Assembly (NCBI RefSeq): GCF_025148125.1
Contig: NZ_CP102267.1
Span: forward strand, 2,056,501-2,120,500
Origin: Blautia wexlerae DSM 19850
GTDB lineage: Bacteria; Bacillota; Clostridia; Lachnospirales; Lachnospiraceae
Direction of reading: 5' to 3'
Length of the DNA stretch: 64,000 nt
The notes under the pieces: generated by a model
Database searches by the model: none
Seen by the model: only the letters and a program-made list of their open reading frames with translations
Told to the model about the DNA's origin: nothing
Made by a program: the position numbers and the translations under genes
Part shown: one piece after another, positions 17,161 through 25,431 of the stretch
How positions within the stretch are numbered: position 1 is the first letter of the stretch
Layout: each line of letters begins with the position of its first letter

Positions 17161-18222
17161 ATGCGCAAACAGGATATGTTACTTTTGCTGATTGCTGTTA
17201 GCGGAGAGATGCCGGCAGACCTTGCGGAACAGATTATCGGCTCTGTATCTTATACAGCGTCTGTCATTACCAGATTAAAACAAGAGGGTTATATCTCTGT
17301 GAGAAATAAAGCCGGATGGAAAGGATATGTACTGCGGGCAAAAGGTAAGCGATATGTTCTTTCACAATATGGTGAAGATACGGCGTTCTTTTTACAGGGT
17401 TCAGTGGAAACAAATCATGTAAAAACGGAGATTGAAAAACGTCTTCGTTTATACCGGATGAGCAAGGTATGGGTCTTTTTTTGGAAGACGGGTATTCCCA
17501 TTTTCAGAAGTCAAAAACCGGAACTGTTTTGTTCTGCTTCTGAATTTGGGAGGGGGCAAACAGCATATTACGGAAGTTTGGAGTTTAAGGGACTGACTGA
17601 TGCCATTAAGGGGTCAAGAGCTTGTGGAATTATGCTGTCCGGGGAGTCCGGTTACATTGTTTACCATACGCTGGAACAGCGAATGCGCTGGGCGAAAAAA
17701 ATGGAACGTACCATGCGCAGCTTTGTAGAAAGAGAAAGCATGAGAACGGGCGTATTGAAACGAATAGATGCAGTGATCATGGGAGATACATTGGAATTTC
17801 TTCTAGAACTTTTGAACAGCGACGGAGGTTTAAAGGGGAACCTGTTTCAAGTAGATGATATTTATGAGAATTATTATTATGTTCCAACAATCGAGCCGGC
17901 TAAAATACAGGTATTACTTTTAGCAGACCGGGAAAAACAAATCAGACTGTATCAGTTTTTATGTGGGATACTGGAAGAACAGAGAAATCAGGAATATCAG
18001 GTGAGTGCAGGTGTCGATCAGGCAGGGAATCCGGTTTATTTTTGCTATGAACTGGAAATGCGTCATTTGTTACGTGTGAAACAGGAACTAGGATGGAAAA
18101 AGCAAGGTACGATTCTCTGCTTATCTTATCAAAAAAACGTATTAGAAACTTATTTTGGAAAGGAGGTTGCATATCGTGAAATTTTGACAGAAAAAGTTTT
18201 GGATTATTTAGGAGGATTGTAA
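17161..18222 (+). CDS. winged-helix protein, possibly replication-relaxation type
   Basis: A 354-residue protein. The first 70 residues (MRKQDMLLLLIAVSGEMPAD, then VITRLKQEGYISVRN) form a winged-helix DNA-binding domain. The remainder is alpha/beta and lacks the HUH histidines of relaxases. The layout resembles replication-relaxation proteins of Gram-positive mobile elements (pfam13814 type), which is a low-certainty assignment. GGAAGGAG precedes the ATG at 17161. The next gene is a replication initiator-like protein, which supports a role in DNA processing. Confidence 0.6.
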   Translation: MRKQDMLLLLIAVSGEMPADLAEQIIGSVSYTASVITRLKQEGYISVRNKAGWKGYVLRAKGKRYVLSQYGEDTAFFLQGSVETNHVKTEIEKRLRLYRMSKVWVFFWKTGIPIFRSQKPELFCSASEFGRGQTAYYGSLEFKGLTDAIKGSRACGIMLSGESGYIVYHTLEQRMRWAKKMERTMRSFVERESMRTGVLKRIDAVIMGDTLEFLLELLNSDGGLKGNLFQVDDIYENYYYVPTIEPAKIQVLLLADREKQIRLYQFLCGILEEQRNQEYQVSAGVDQAGNPVYFCYELEMRHLLRVKQELGWKKQGTILCLSYQKNVLETYFGKEVAYREILTEKVLDYLGGL

Positions 18223-18255
18223 CACTGTCCTTCATATAGTGAAGGAGGTGCGGGC

Positions 18256-19260
18256 ATGAACAGTCCGTTTGAAACAGGCAGTCTTACGGTGGATCAGATG
18301 AGTCGGCTTCAAATATCCGGAAATGTGATTCCCGTCAGTTGGTATAAGACGATTCGGAAACCCACAGGGAAACCTAATTTGAATGCGATTATCATATTGG
18401 CAGATATTGTGTACTGGTACCGGGCGGTGGAAATCCGAGATGAAATGACCGGGCAGTTAATCGGACTAAGGAAAAAATTCCACGCAGATCTGTTGCAGCG
18501 CAGTTATCAGCAGCTTGCGGATCAATTTGGGATTACCAAGCGTGATGCTACGAATGCAGTTGTAGAACTTGAAAAGCTGGGTGTTGTGCGCAGGGTATTC
18601 CGAACACTTGATGTTAAAGGACAAACTGTGTCCAATGTATTATTTTTGGATTTGAACGTAACAGTTTTAGAGCATCTGACGTATCCGAAAGAAGCTGAAA
18701 CGGGGACACCAGAGGCAAGAGGCAGGTGTCCGCCGGATACCGTCTCACCGAAATCGGGGAGGGGTGTCACCGAAATAAGTGAGAGGGTATCCCCGGAATT
18801 TGTGGGAGGTGGCACGAAAACCAGTGAAACATATACAGAGAGTACAGCAAAAGATTACCGTACAAAAGATTTCTATCAGTCTTATCAGTATGTGGAAGAT
18901 ATGGTAAAGGCGCAGATTGATTATGAGGCATTGAAAAATGATAATCCATACGATGAAAGAATCGATGAACTGCTTGGGATTATGGTGGAGGTACTGACTT
19001 CCAGTTCTAAGACTATCCGCGTAAACAGGGAGGAAAAACCAGCGCAGGTGGTAAAGGAACAGTTTCAGAAAATTACAAAAAATCATATAGAGTTTGTATT
19101 ACACAGTATGGATGAGAGTCATACAAAGGCTCGTAATATTCGTGCACTTCTCGTGACTGCCCTTTATAACTCCATACATACTATCTCGACGTATTATGGG
19201 AATCTTGTACAATATCATATGGCAACAGATATTTATACAGCAAAGGAGGTGGAAGAATAA
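18256..19260 (+). CDS. RepA/DUF6017-like replication initiator
   Basis: A 334-residue protein. The N-terminal part (VIPVSWYKTIRKPTGKPNLN, then IILADIVYWYR and RSYQQLADQFGITKRDATNA) is the winged-helix initiator domain of RepA_N-type proteins. After a variable linker (about residues 150-200) comes a DnaD-like helical C-terminal domain (AQVVKEQFQKITKNHIEFVL). Such proteins initiate replication of plasmids and of circularised elements. GAAGGAGGTG precedes the ATG. Its stop codon overlaps the VirD4 start as ATAA. Confidence 0.75.
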   Translation: MNSPFETGSLTVDQMSRLQISGNVIPVSWYKTIRKPTGKPNLNAIIILADIVYWYRAVEIRDEMTGQLIGLRKKFHADLLQRSYQQLADQFGITKRDATNAVVELEKLGVVRRVFRTLDVKGQTVSNVLFLDLNVTVLEHLTYPKEAETGTPEARGRCPPDTVSPKSGRGVTEISERVSPEFVGGGTKTSETYTESTAKDYRTKDFYQSYQYVEDMVKAQIDYEALKNDNPYDERIDELLGIMVEVLTSSSKTIRVNREEKPAQVVKEQFQKITKNHIEFVLHSMDESHTKARNIRALLVTALYNSIHTISTYYGNLVQYHMATDIYTAKEVEE

Positions 19261-21176
19261 ACCGGAAAGGTGTTACAGTTTTAAAAATCATAGCATTGGC
19301 AGGCGCATTTGTGATTCTTGCATTGTACGTGGGTGGATTCATGGAACAGTTATTTATGGAATCAGCAGTACGTTTAGCACCGATTGATACTATCCGTCAT
19401 GGAATTTCTTCAGTGGCAGGGATTCAGTGTTCCATAGTCGCTTTTATCTTATTTGGGGCAGTTGCAGGACTGATTGTCTGGAGAGGATCGGGAAAAGAAG
19501 CTTACGATGAACGTAATTTTGAAGTTTCCAGCAAAGGAACTTACGGCACCGCAGGATTTATGGATGAAGAGGAACGTGCACAGGTTTTACAATCCGAGAA
19601 AAGTTTTGAAAAAGTAGACGGAGTGATATTTGGAAGAAATCTACAAGATGAAAAAATTATAAGTCTTCCGGTGGAGTCCAGACTAAATAGGAATTTTGCA
19701 GTCTGTGGGTCACAGGGAAGTATGAAATCGCGAGCTTTTGCACGAGTAATGGCATTGCAATGTATCCGCAGGGGAGAGAGCGTATATCTGACAGATCCCA
19801 AGTCAGAATTATACGAAGATTTATCGTTCTACTTCCGGGAATCCGGTTATACAGTGAAACAGTTAAATCTCATTCAGTTAGAGCATTCTGATGCATGGAA
19901 TTGTTTGGGAGAAATTGACGACGGCAGTTTGATTGATGTTTTTTGTGATGTGGTGATTCGTAATACAACAGACAAATTCGATCATTTTTATGATAATACA
20001 GAGATGGATTTGTTAAAAGCTTTGTGTCTTTATGTGTTTCATGAGTATCCACCAGAAAAGAGAACTTTTCCTGAAGCATATAAATTGTTAATCAACAAGA
20101 GCGTAGATATGCTGGATGCCATTTTTGATAGATTACCGACTCATCATCCCGCACGAGGTCCATATCAATTGTTTGCCAAAGCCGAGAAGGTAAAGGGAAA
20201 TGCAGTTTTAGGACTTGGAACAAGATTACAGATTATGCAGAACAAATTAGTGCAGCAGATTACCAGTCATGATGAAATTGATTTGTCATTGCCGGGAAGA
20301 GAAAAATGTGCATATTTTTGTATTACATCCGATCAGGACAGTACCTTTGATATGTTAGCCACATTGTTTACATCATTTTTAAGTATTAAATTAGTGCGTT
20401 ATGCTGACCGTACAAAAGAACGCCGTCTACCTGTGCCAGTACAGTTTATTTTGGATGAATTTCCGAATCTGGGTGTTGTACCGGATTTTAAAAAGAAACT
20501 GGCAACTGCCAGAAGCAGGGGAATCGGTATGAGTATTCTGTTTCAAAATATTCCGCAGCTACAGAACCGGTATCCAGATAATCAGTGGGAAGAAATTTTA
20601 GGAGGCTGTGATTTTTCTATCTTTTTAGGCTGCAATGATATGACAACAGCATCCTATTACAGTGATAGAACAGGAGAAATCACTGTGTCGGTATCTTCCA
20701 TACGAAAAAGTTATTATACCATACGTGCAACGGATTATGTGCCGGAGTATACGGAATCTACATCACTTGGAAAGAGAATGCTTCTTCTTCCAGATGAAAT
20801 TTTGCGTTTTCCACTTGATCAGGGGCTTTTGATTATCCGCGGACAAAAAGTATGCCGTTTTCGGAAAATGGATTATTTGGAGCATCCGGATTCACAATAT
20901 ATGAAACTGGAAAAGGTAGAGGAACATATTCCGGAATGGTTTAAAGACTGGAAGCAGGAGAAACAGAATTTCAAAATCTATGCCGAGAAGGAACCTGATT
21001 TACCGGATAAAAAAGAAGGCGGAACAGAAGCAGGGAATCCACTTACGTTAGATACGGAGATAAAAAAGACTGAAAAACAAGCTAACGCAAAAACGAGCGA
21101 ACAACAGGAAGAAAAGAGAATCATGAAAGTGGAAGAACTGTTTGCATTTGAAACATCTGATGGAAAGGAGGGCTAG
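19257..21176 (+). CDS. virD4: VirD4-like type IV coupling protein (near-cognate start)
   Basis: A 639-residue coupling ATPase that brings the DNA-relaxase complex to the secretion channel. Two N-terminal membrane helices (VLKIIALAGAFVILALYV and GIQCSIVAFILFGAVAGLIV) precede YGTAGFM, Walker A GSQGSMKS (about residue 150) and Walker B FILDEFPNLG (about residue 397), then RSRGIGMSILFQNIPQL. The lysine-serine of Walker A is kept although the loop is G-S-Q-G-S-M-K-S. AAAGGAGG (19242-19249) points to an ATA at 19257, overlapping the upstream stop; TTG at 19296 has no ribosome site and would remove most of helix 1. Confidence 0.92.
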   Translation: MNRKGVTVLKIIALAGAFVILALYVGGFMEQLFMESAVRLAPIDTIRHGISSVAGIQCSIVAFILFGAVAGLIVWRGSGKEAYDERNFEVSSKGTYGTAGFMDEEERAQVLQSEKSFEKVDGVIFGRNLQDEKIISLPVESRLNRNFAVCGSQGSMKSRAFARVMALQCIRRGESVYLTDPKSELYEDLSFYFRESGYTVKQLNLIQLEHSDAWNCLGEIDDGSLIDVFCDVVIRNTTDKFDHFYDNTEMDLLKALCLYVFHEYPPEKRTFPEAYKLLINKSVDMLDAIFDRLPTHHPARGPYQLFAKAEKVKGNAVLGLGTRLQIMQNKLVQQITSHDEIDLSLPGREKCAYFCITSDQDSTFDMLATLFTSFLSIKLVRYADRTKERRLPVPVQFILDEFPNLGVVPDFKKKLATARSRGIGMSILFQNIPQLQNRYPDNQWEEILGGCDFSIFLGCNDMTTASYYSDRTGEITVSVSSIRKSYYTIRATDYVPEYTESTSLGKRMLLLPDEILRFPLDQGLLIIRGQKVCRFRKMDYLEHPDSQYMKLEKVEEHIPEWFKDWKQEKQNFKIYAEKEPDLPDKKEGGTEAGNPLTLDTEIKKTEKQANAKTSEQQEEKRIMKVEELFAFETSDGKEG

Positions 21177-21177
21177 G

Positions 21178-21465
21178 TTGGAGAACTCCCTTGTGAAATA
21201 TGGATTTTTAAAAATATTGGAACTGGAGTTTGGAATATATTTGAAAGAGCAGGAAACAGAAAAAATAGAACTTGCAGAGAAGTGTATTGAGATTTATGAC
21301 AGCGTGGAAGAATTCTATAAAGCAACAGGATGGAAACGTGATAATCCGGAATCGGCAAATCTGGAATATCTTTTGCAACACAGGATATTGGTTGAAATAC
21401 AGGGGAAAATGTGGTATTTTTCCAGAATCCGGTATGATGACGGACTAAAAGAGTTAGTGAAATAA
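21178..21465 (+). CDS. small conserved hypothetical protein
   Basis: A 95-residue acidic protein (begins MENSLVKYGFLK after a TTG start), mostly helical. TTG at 21178 is 5 nt after AAAGGAGGG and directly follows the virD4 stop, so it belongs to the same operon. No family recognised. Confidence 0.6.
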   Translation: MENSLVKYGFLKILELEFGIYLKEQETEKIELAEKCIEIYDSVEEFYKATGWKRDNPESANLEYLLQHRILVEIQGKMWYFSRIRYDDGLKELVK

Positions 21466-21478
21466 AATTGCACCTAAA

Positions 21479-21535
21479 ATGCGACTGTATTGCAACGGTG
21501 CTGAAATTGACATCCGATTATAGTCCGTTTAAAAT
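21479..21535 (+). promoter_or_regulatory. promoter of the S1-protein gene with upstream box
   Basis: TTGACA (21507-21512), 17 bp, TAAAAT (21530-21535). Upstream block ATGCGACTGTATTGCA (21479-21494) matches the block at 7018 in 14 of 16 positions and at the same distance from the -35. Confidence 0.75.
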
Positions 21536-21556
21536 AGTATCTGTAAAATAATGACA

Positions 21557-21601
21557 GGGCATAAGAAGCAGCCAGACGGCTGTTTTTTTGTGCCCTTTTT
21601 T
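21557..21601 (+). terminator. nested leader terminator
   Basis: An inner stem CAGCC/GGCTG (21569-21573, 21578-21582) is followed by seven Ts, and an outer stem GGGCA/TGCCC (21557-21561, 21591-21595) is followed by a second T run. It lies between promoter and gene. Confidence 0.65.
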
Positions 21602-21621
21602 CAACTGAATGGAGGTTTACG

Positions 21622-22587
21622 ATGGCAGAATTAAAGAGAGCAGGCAACAAGATGGAAGATCAGGGAATTCCAAGGGCAGCATTGTCAGAAGGTGTTTTAA
21701 CGATTGATGTAGATTCCCATGTAGAAACTATGGAAGAACAGGAGGATGCCAGATGGCATCAACTTTTAAACGCACACAGAACAAAGAAAATCCTGACCGG
21801 GCAATTGGGAGGAATAGAACGGTTGGATAGTGGATGGGTAGTTGCAATTACCTATTACAATGGATTCCGTATTTTGATCCCTATGGATGAAATGATGATC
21901 AATCTTATGGGAGATGGAAGAGAAAATTCCGATACTTTAAACCGACAGACAAGAATTGCCAATAATATGCTCGGCAGCGATATTGATTTTATTATCCGCG
22001 ATCTGGATGAACAGAGCAGAAGCGTGGTTGCGTCAAGAAAAGATGCCATGTTGAAAAAACGGCAGATGTTTTATCTGAATGAAAATGAAGAGGAAAAACC
22101 AATGCTGTATCCGGGAAGGGTTGTGGAAGCACGCGTGATAGCTGTTGCGCCGAAGGTTGTCCGTTTAGAAGTATTTGGGGTGGAAGTTTCTGTGCGGGCA
22201 AGAGATATGGCCTGGGAGTGGATGGTAGATGCCGGCGAAAAATTCCAGGTAGGCGATCTTACTCTTGTAATGGTAAATAAGATCAATATCCGGTCGCTAG
22301 AGGAAATAGATATTTCCGTAGATGCAAAAGGTGCAACTGCAAACACGAACAAAGATAACCTTAAGCGATGCGTACGTCAAGGCAAATATGTAGGAATCAT
22401 TACAGATATTTACAAAGGAACGTATTTTATCCGGCTCAATATTGGTGTGAATGCAGTTGCACATTCCTGTAATATGACAAGTCTTCCTTCTAAACGTGAC
22501 GAAGTTGGATTTGTAGTTACCAGAATTAACGATAAATTTGAGGTGGCAGAAGGAATCATCACCCGTATGATTAAGCGTGCTGTATAA
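21622..22587 (+). CDS. S1-like RNA-binding protein
   Basis: A 321-residue protein. The region YPGRVVEARVIAVAPKVVRL and the later GKYVGIITDIYKGTYFIRLN both have the five-strand S1/OB pattern, so two S1-like domains (about residues 155-215 and 250-310) are likely. An N-terminal domain (ILTGQLGGIERLDSGWVVAI) may be a third small barrel. S1 proteins bind single-stranded RNA. Its leader carries a terminator, so an autoregulatory role on RNA is possible but not shown. A TGGAGGTTT ribosome site precedes the ATG. Confidence 0.75.
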   Translation: MAELKRAGNKMEDQGIPRAALSEGVLTIDVDSHVETMEEQEDARWHQLLNAHRTKKILTGQLGGIERLDSGWVVAITYYNGFRILIPMDEMMINLMGDGRENSDTLNRQTRIANNMLGSDIDFIIRDLDEQSRSVVASRKDAMLKKRQMFYLNENEEEKPMLYPGRVVEARVIAVAPKVVRLEVFGVEVSVRARDMAWEWMVDAGEKFQVGDLTLVMVNKINIRSLEEIDISVDAKGATANTNKDNLKRCVRQGKYVGIITDIYKGTYFIRLNIGVNAVAHSCNMTSLPSKRDEVGFVVTRINDKFEVAEGIITRMIKRAV

Positions 22588-22605
22588 AAAAGAAAAAGGG
22601 TACTG

Positions 22606-22635
22606 TTGACTCACAGAAATCAGATTGTTTACAAT
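22606..22635 (+). promoter_or_regulatory. promoter before the zinc-finger protein gene
   Basis: TTGACT (22606-22611), 18 bp, TACAAT (22630-22635), about 40 nt before the ATG at 22677. Confidence 0.55.
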
Positions 22636-22676
22636 ACCTGCAAAACAAAAGAGACATTTGACAGGAGGCGTTGCTG

Positions 22677-23111
22677 ATGAAAAAGAAAAAACAGAAACCG
22701 GGGCAAATACGTGTACGGTGTCAGTATTGCGGCAGGATGGCGCGGCTACATCCGGCATCTTATGTATATGGCAGTAACAATCTGGATTCAGAAAGTTATC
22801 TCTATGTGTGCGACGGGTATCCCGATGATTGTGATGCGTATGTGGGAGCACATAAAAAATCACTTTTGCCGAAAGGGGAACTGGCAGATGGTCAGCTTCG
22901 CAATAAGCGAATTTTAGCGCATCGAGCATTAAACACACTCTTGAAGGAGGGCGGGATGACACGAAAAAGTGCATATATCTGGCTGCAAAACAAATTGTGC
23001 CTTCAGAAAAAGGATATGCATATTGCAAAGTTCTCCCTGTATTACTGTGAGGAAACAATTCGGGTATGTAATGAATTGATTGAATGGCATCAGAAAAGGA
23101 AGGGGGAATGA
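22677..23111 (+). CDS. DUF3268-type zinc-finger protein
   Basis: A 144-residue protein. VRCQYCGRMARLHPASYVYG and YLYVCDGYPDDCDAYVGAH supply paired cysteines of a zinc-binding fold as in the DUF3268 (zinc-finger-containing) family, followed by a helical part. AGGAGG lies 8 nt before the ATG. The stop overlaps closely with the next start. Role unknown. Confidence 0.75.
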   Translation: MKKKKQKPGQIRVRCQYCGRMARLHPASYVYGSNNLDSESYLYVCDGYPDDCDAYVGAHKKSLLPKGELADGQLRNKRILAHRALNTLLKEGGMTRKSAYIWLQNKLCLQKKDMHIAKFSLYYCEETIRVCNELIEWHQKRKGE

Positions 23112-23112
23112 C

Positions 23113-23766
23113 ATGCGTTTAAAGGCAAAAGAAGATGACATTTATAAACTAATGGATCAAAGAGATTGGTATCTGGCTGCAGCAGGTGGCTGTGGAATTG
23201 TAGGCATCCTTCTACTTTTCTTTACCTTACAGGGATATGTGAGTTGGGAAATCCTGTATTTTCTGGTAGTCCTTTTGGTAGGAATCAGTCTTTTACTGTA
23301 CCATATATGGAAAATCAGTAAGCGGATTGTAGAAGCTAAGTGGTGTTATATGGAATTGGATGAAGATTCTCTGGCAGTATACCAGCCGGAGGAAAACGGG
23401 CAATATGAAGCCTGCCGCATTTTCTATCAGGAAATTGAAAAAATCGTAGAGGGAAGCAGAAAAGGAATACCGGAGTTTTATGTGGTATTAAAAGACGATG
23501 AAGAACGGAAAAGTTTTATTTTGCTGAATGAGGAAGAACAGATGCGGAAGATTTTTCAAGTCAGATCGTTGGGATACCAGCATGAGGAATTCAAAGCGTT
23601 CTACCGGAAACTCCGATGGGAGGTTCCAGGTAAAGTGCAAATAATCGGTACAAAATATCAGACCGTATGGGATATGAAAGCATCGCATAAAGGATGGTTG
23701 TTTTTAGGCTGTTCGGGAGCTGTATATTTACTTTTAAAAGCCGGTTTTATTTTTGGAATTTTGTAA
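23113..23766 (+). CDS. membrane protein of unknown function
   Basis: A 217-residue protein with two membrane helices (about residues 21-38 and 44-64), a soluble PH-like alpha/beta middle (ACRIFYQEIEKIVEG, FYVVLKDDEERKSFILL), and a final hydrophobic segment (GWLFLGCSGAVYLLLKAG). AGGGGGA precedes the ATG. Not recognised; probably part of the operon with its neighbours. Confidence 0.65.
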   Translation: MRLKAKEDDIYKLMDQRDWYLAAAGGCGIVGILLLFFTLQGYVSWEILYFLVVLLVGISLLLYHIWKISKRIVEAKWCYMELDEDSLAVYQPEENGQYEACRIFYQEIEKIVEGSRKGIPEFYVVLKDDEERKSFILLNEEEQMRKIFQVRSLGYQHEEFKAFYRKLRWEVPGKVQIIGTKYQTVWDMKASHKGWLFLGCSGAVYLLLKAGFIFGIL

Positions 23767-23779
23767 GGAGGGCGACAAA

Positions 23780-24385
23780 ATGAGATGGTATACAGCAGTG
23801 GGCGTAAAGATGGACCAGCCGGGAGGCTCATTCTGCGTTCAGGTTGGGGCGGAGAAAAAAATTTTATCCGGTATGGAAATTTATATTTGGAATGCATTAC
23901 TTTGGTCATTTGTGGAAGAAACACAAATTTATGAAAGGATGGTACAGTTGTTAAAAGCAGTTTTTCCTGGGAAAAATGTAGATGAGAAAACAGGAAAAGA
24001 TGAATTTGATTTCTGCTTTCGGTGGCTGTCCGGACGTGGGCTCATTGCGTTTCGTGATTGTGATACGCTGAAAGAAGCGGCAGAACATCTGTTAAAAAAT
24101 GCAATAGTCGTAAGAGTTATGAGAAATGGCGGAGAACGGTTTTTGATGTTTTGTGAGAGTTTTTCATGCGGTACCCCATTTTTAAAAGCAATCAGAGTGT
24201 TCCGAAAAGAACCCCTGGAACGGACATATCAGGAATTTCTCCTTGAGATACAACACTGTGGAGAGGTGAGACAGTATTTGGAGAAAGCAGAGCAGCCGGA
24301 TGAAATACTGGAGATTATACATCTTTTATATCAAAAGAAAATATTATTCATCCGTTCGGTAAAGGAGGAAATGATTGAAGCATAA
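23780..24385 (+). CDS. hypothetical protein
   Basis: A 201-residue soluble protein (begins MRWYTAVGVKMD). A helical region resembling a small winged helix (YIWNALLWSFVEE, then FDFCFRWLSGRGLIAF) is visible. AAGGAGGG lies 8 nt before the ATG at 23780; an upstream in-frame start at 23753 lies before that ribosome site. It overlaps the next gene by 11 nt. No family recognised. Confidence 0.6.
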   Translation: MRWYTAVGVKMDQPGGSFCVQVGAEKKILSGMEIYIWNALLWSFVEETQIYERMVQLLKAVFPGKNVDEKTGKDEFDFCFRWLSGRGLIAFRDCDTLKEAAEHLLKNAIVVRVMRNGGERFLMFCESFSCGTPFLKAIRVFRKEPLERTYQEFLLEIQHCGEVRQYLEKAEQPDEILEIIHLLYQKKILFIRSVKEEMIEA

Positions 24386-24887
24386 GAAAAAAACAAATAG
24401 ATGTGAGAGGATCATCACATACATCCGTCAGCGCATGGAAGGCATTTCGTCTGTTCCAGGCGTACTTGCAGACAGGGCATTGAAAATAGGTGCCCTGTCT
24501 TTTCTTATCCTTTTTCTTGGAAGTTATATAGGAAGGCAGAATGATTCTTTGAATTTTATTATCTGGTCTATCATCCTATGGATGTTTGGAATCGGATATT
24601 CGTATCATCTGCTTCGATGTGGGGAGAAAAAAGATTATGAGACAATAGAAGGAACGGTCTGTGAGATTAAAGGGAAACGTATTCCCGGACGGGTATATAA
24701 AGTGGTAGTCTGCCTTTCTGATGGAAAACAGACGATATTGATGATGGATAAGAAGCAGCGGTTTGAAATTGGTAAGAAGTACCGTTTCTATTTTAATAAA
24801 AAAACACAGGGAGTTCTTTTTGGAATTCAGAAATTAGATGCTGCTTTAAATGTAGGATCTTATTACGGAGCAGAAGAAATTGAGTAG
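24375..24887 (+). CDS. membrane protein of unknown function (TTG start)
   Basis: A 170-residue protein with two membrane helices (IGALSFLILFLGSYIG and FIIWSIILWMFGIGYSYHLL) and a C-terminal OB-like beta domain (EGTVCEIKGKRI, YKVVVCLSDGKQTILMM). The TTG at 24375 is 6 nt after AAAGGAGG. It may be a NfeD-like membrane-plus-OB protein, which is a guess. Confidence 0.6.
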   Translation: MKHKKKTNRCERIITYIRQRMEGISSVPGVLADRALKIGALSFLILFLGSYIGRQNDSLNFIIWSIILWMFGIGYSYHLLRCGEKKDYETIEGTVCEIKGKRIPGRVYKVVVCLSDGKQTILMMDKKQRFEIGKKYRFYFNKKTQGVLFGIQKLDAALNVGSYYGAEEIE

Positions 24888-24901
24888 GGCAAGGAGATCA
24901 T

Positions 24902-24950
24902 GGGCATGGTTCGATTCCATGCCGCCCGGTTTCGTGTGGCGCCAACACGA
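24902..24950 (+). ncRNA. paired 7-nt-loop hairpins in the cold-shock leader
   Basis: GGCATGG (24903-24909) pairs with CCATGCC around TTCGATT, exactly the shape of a tRNA T-arm. Ten nucleotides later TCGTGT pairs with ACACGA around GGCGCCA. Both hairpins lie just before the ribosome site of the cold-shock gene and could act as an RNA regulator of its translation. No complete tRNA can be folded. Confidence 0.45.
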
Positions 24951-24979
24951 GAATTAAAAGCAGAAAAGGAGAGATGATT

Positions 24980-25228
24980 ATGGCACAGAAAACAGGAATC
25001 GTGAAGTGGTTCAGCGCAAGAAGAGGTTACGGTTTTATTACAGATGAAAAAGGAAATGATTTTTTCGTCCACTTTTCAGAAATTCAGACAGAGGGATTCC
25101 GAAAATTGAAAACCGGACAGGCAGTTACATTTCAAACAGAGGAAGATGAACAGGGAAGACTGCTTGCTAAAGAAGTTTATCCGGCAGATCCAGAAAAAGA
25201 GACAGGGCCAAAAGAAGAACTGGTATAA
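24980..25228 (+). CDS. cold-shock domain protein
   Basis: An 82-residue CspA-type protein: GIVKWFSARRGYGFIT holds RNP1 (KWF...GYGFI) and NDFFVHFSEI holds RNP2. It binds single-stranded RNA or DNA, may act as an RNA chaperone or transcription antiterminator, and its acidic tail (PADPEKETGPKEELV) is longer than in housekeeping Csp. ATG at 24980 is 8 nt after AAGGAG; the ATG at 24974 is too close. Confidence 0.9.
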   Translation: MAQKTGIVKWFSARRGYGFITDEKGNDFFVHFSEIQTEGFRKLKTGQAVTFQTEEDEQGRLLAKEVYPADPEKETGPKEELV

Positions 25229-25270
25229 GAAGCATATTTTGTATCTGAATTCTTAAAATCAAAAAGAGCG

Positions 25271-25322
25271 GCACAATATATAGATATAATAAGTTGACAA
25301 CAACTATATATTGTGCTAATCT
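25271..25322 (+). promoter_or_regulatory. promoter flanked by 13-bp inverted repeats
   Basis: GCACAATATATAG (25271-25283) and CTATATATTGTGC (25304-25316) are perfect inverted repeats. TTGACA (25294-25299) lies between them and TAATCT (25317-25322) follows at 17 bp. A repressor bound to the repeat would cover the promoter. Confidence 0.6.
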
Positions 25323-25431
25323 TGAATTGAATTAAAATTTATGCAGGTTCAAGGTAAGAACAGGCAGAGTTTTTAATTTTTGTTCCGGCAAGACCGGAAG
25401 TTAAATTTGAAGTGCGAAGGCGCTTGGAAAA

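Noticed and set aside
17161..18222. Assignment as a relaxase.
   Set aside because: No HUH histidine pair, catalytic tyrosine context or MobT-type motif is visible; only a winged-helix start supports a DNA-related role.
22297..23058. A 253-residue open frame on the minus strand.
   Set aside because: It lies antisense to the S1 and zinc-finger genes, has no ribosome site, and its composition is that of a shadow frame.
24885..24950. A possible tRNA because of the TTCGATT T-loop-like hairpin.
   Set aside because: No D-arm, anticodon arm or acceptor stem could be folded around it.
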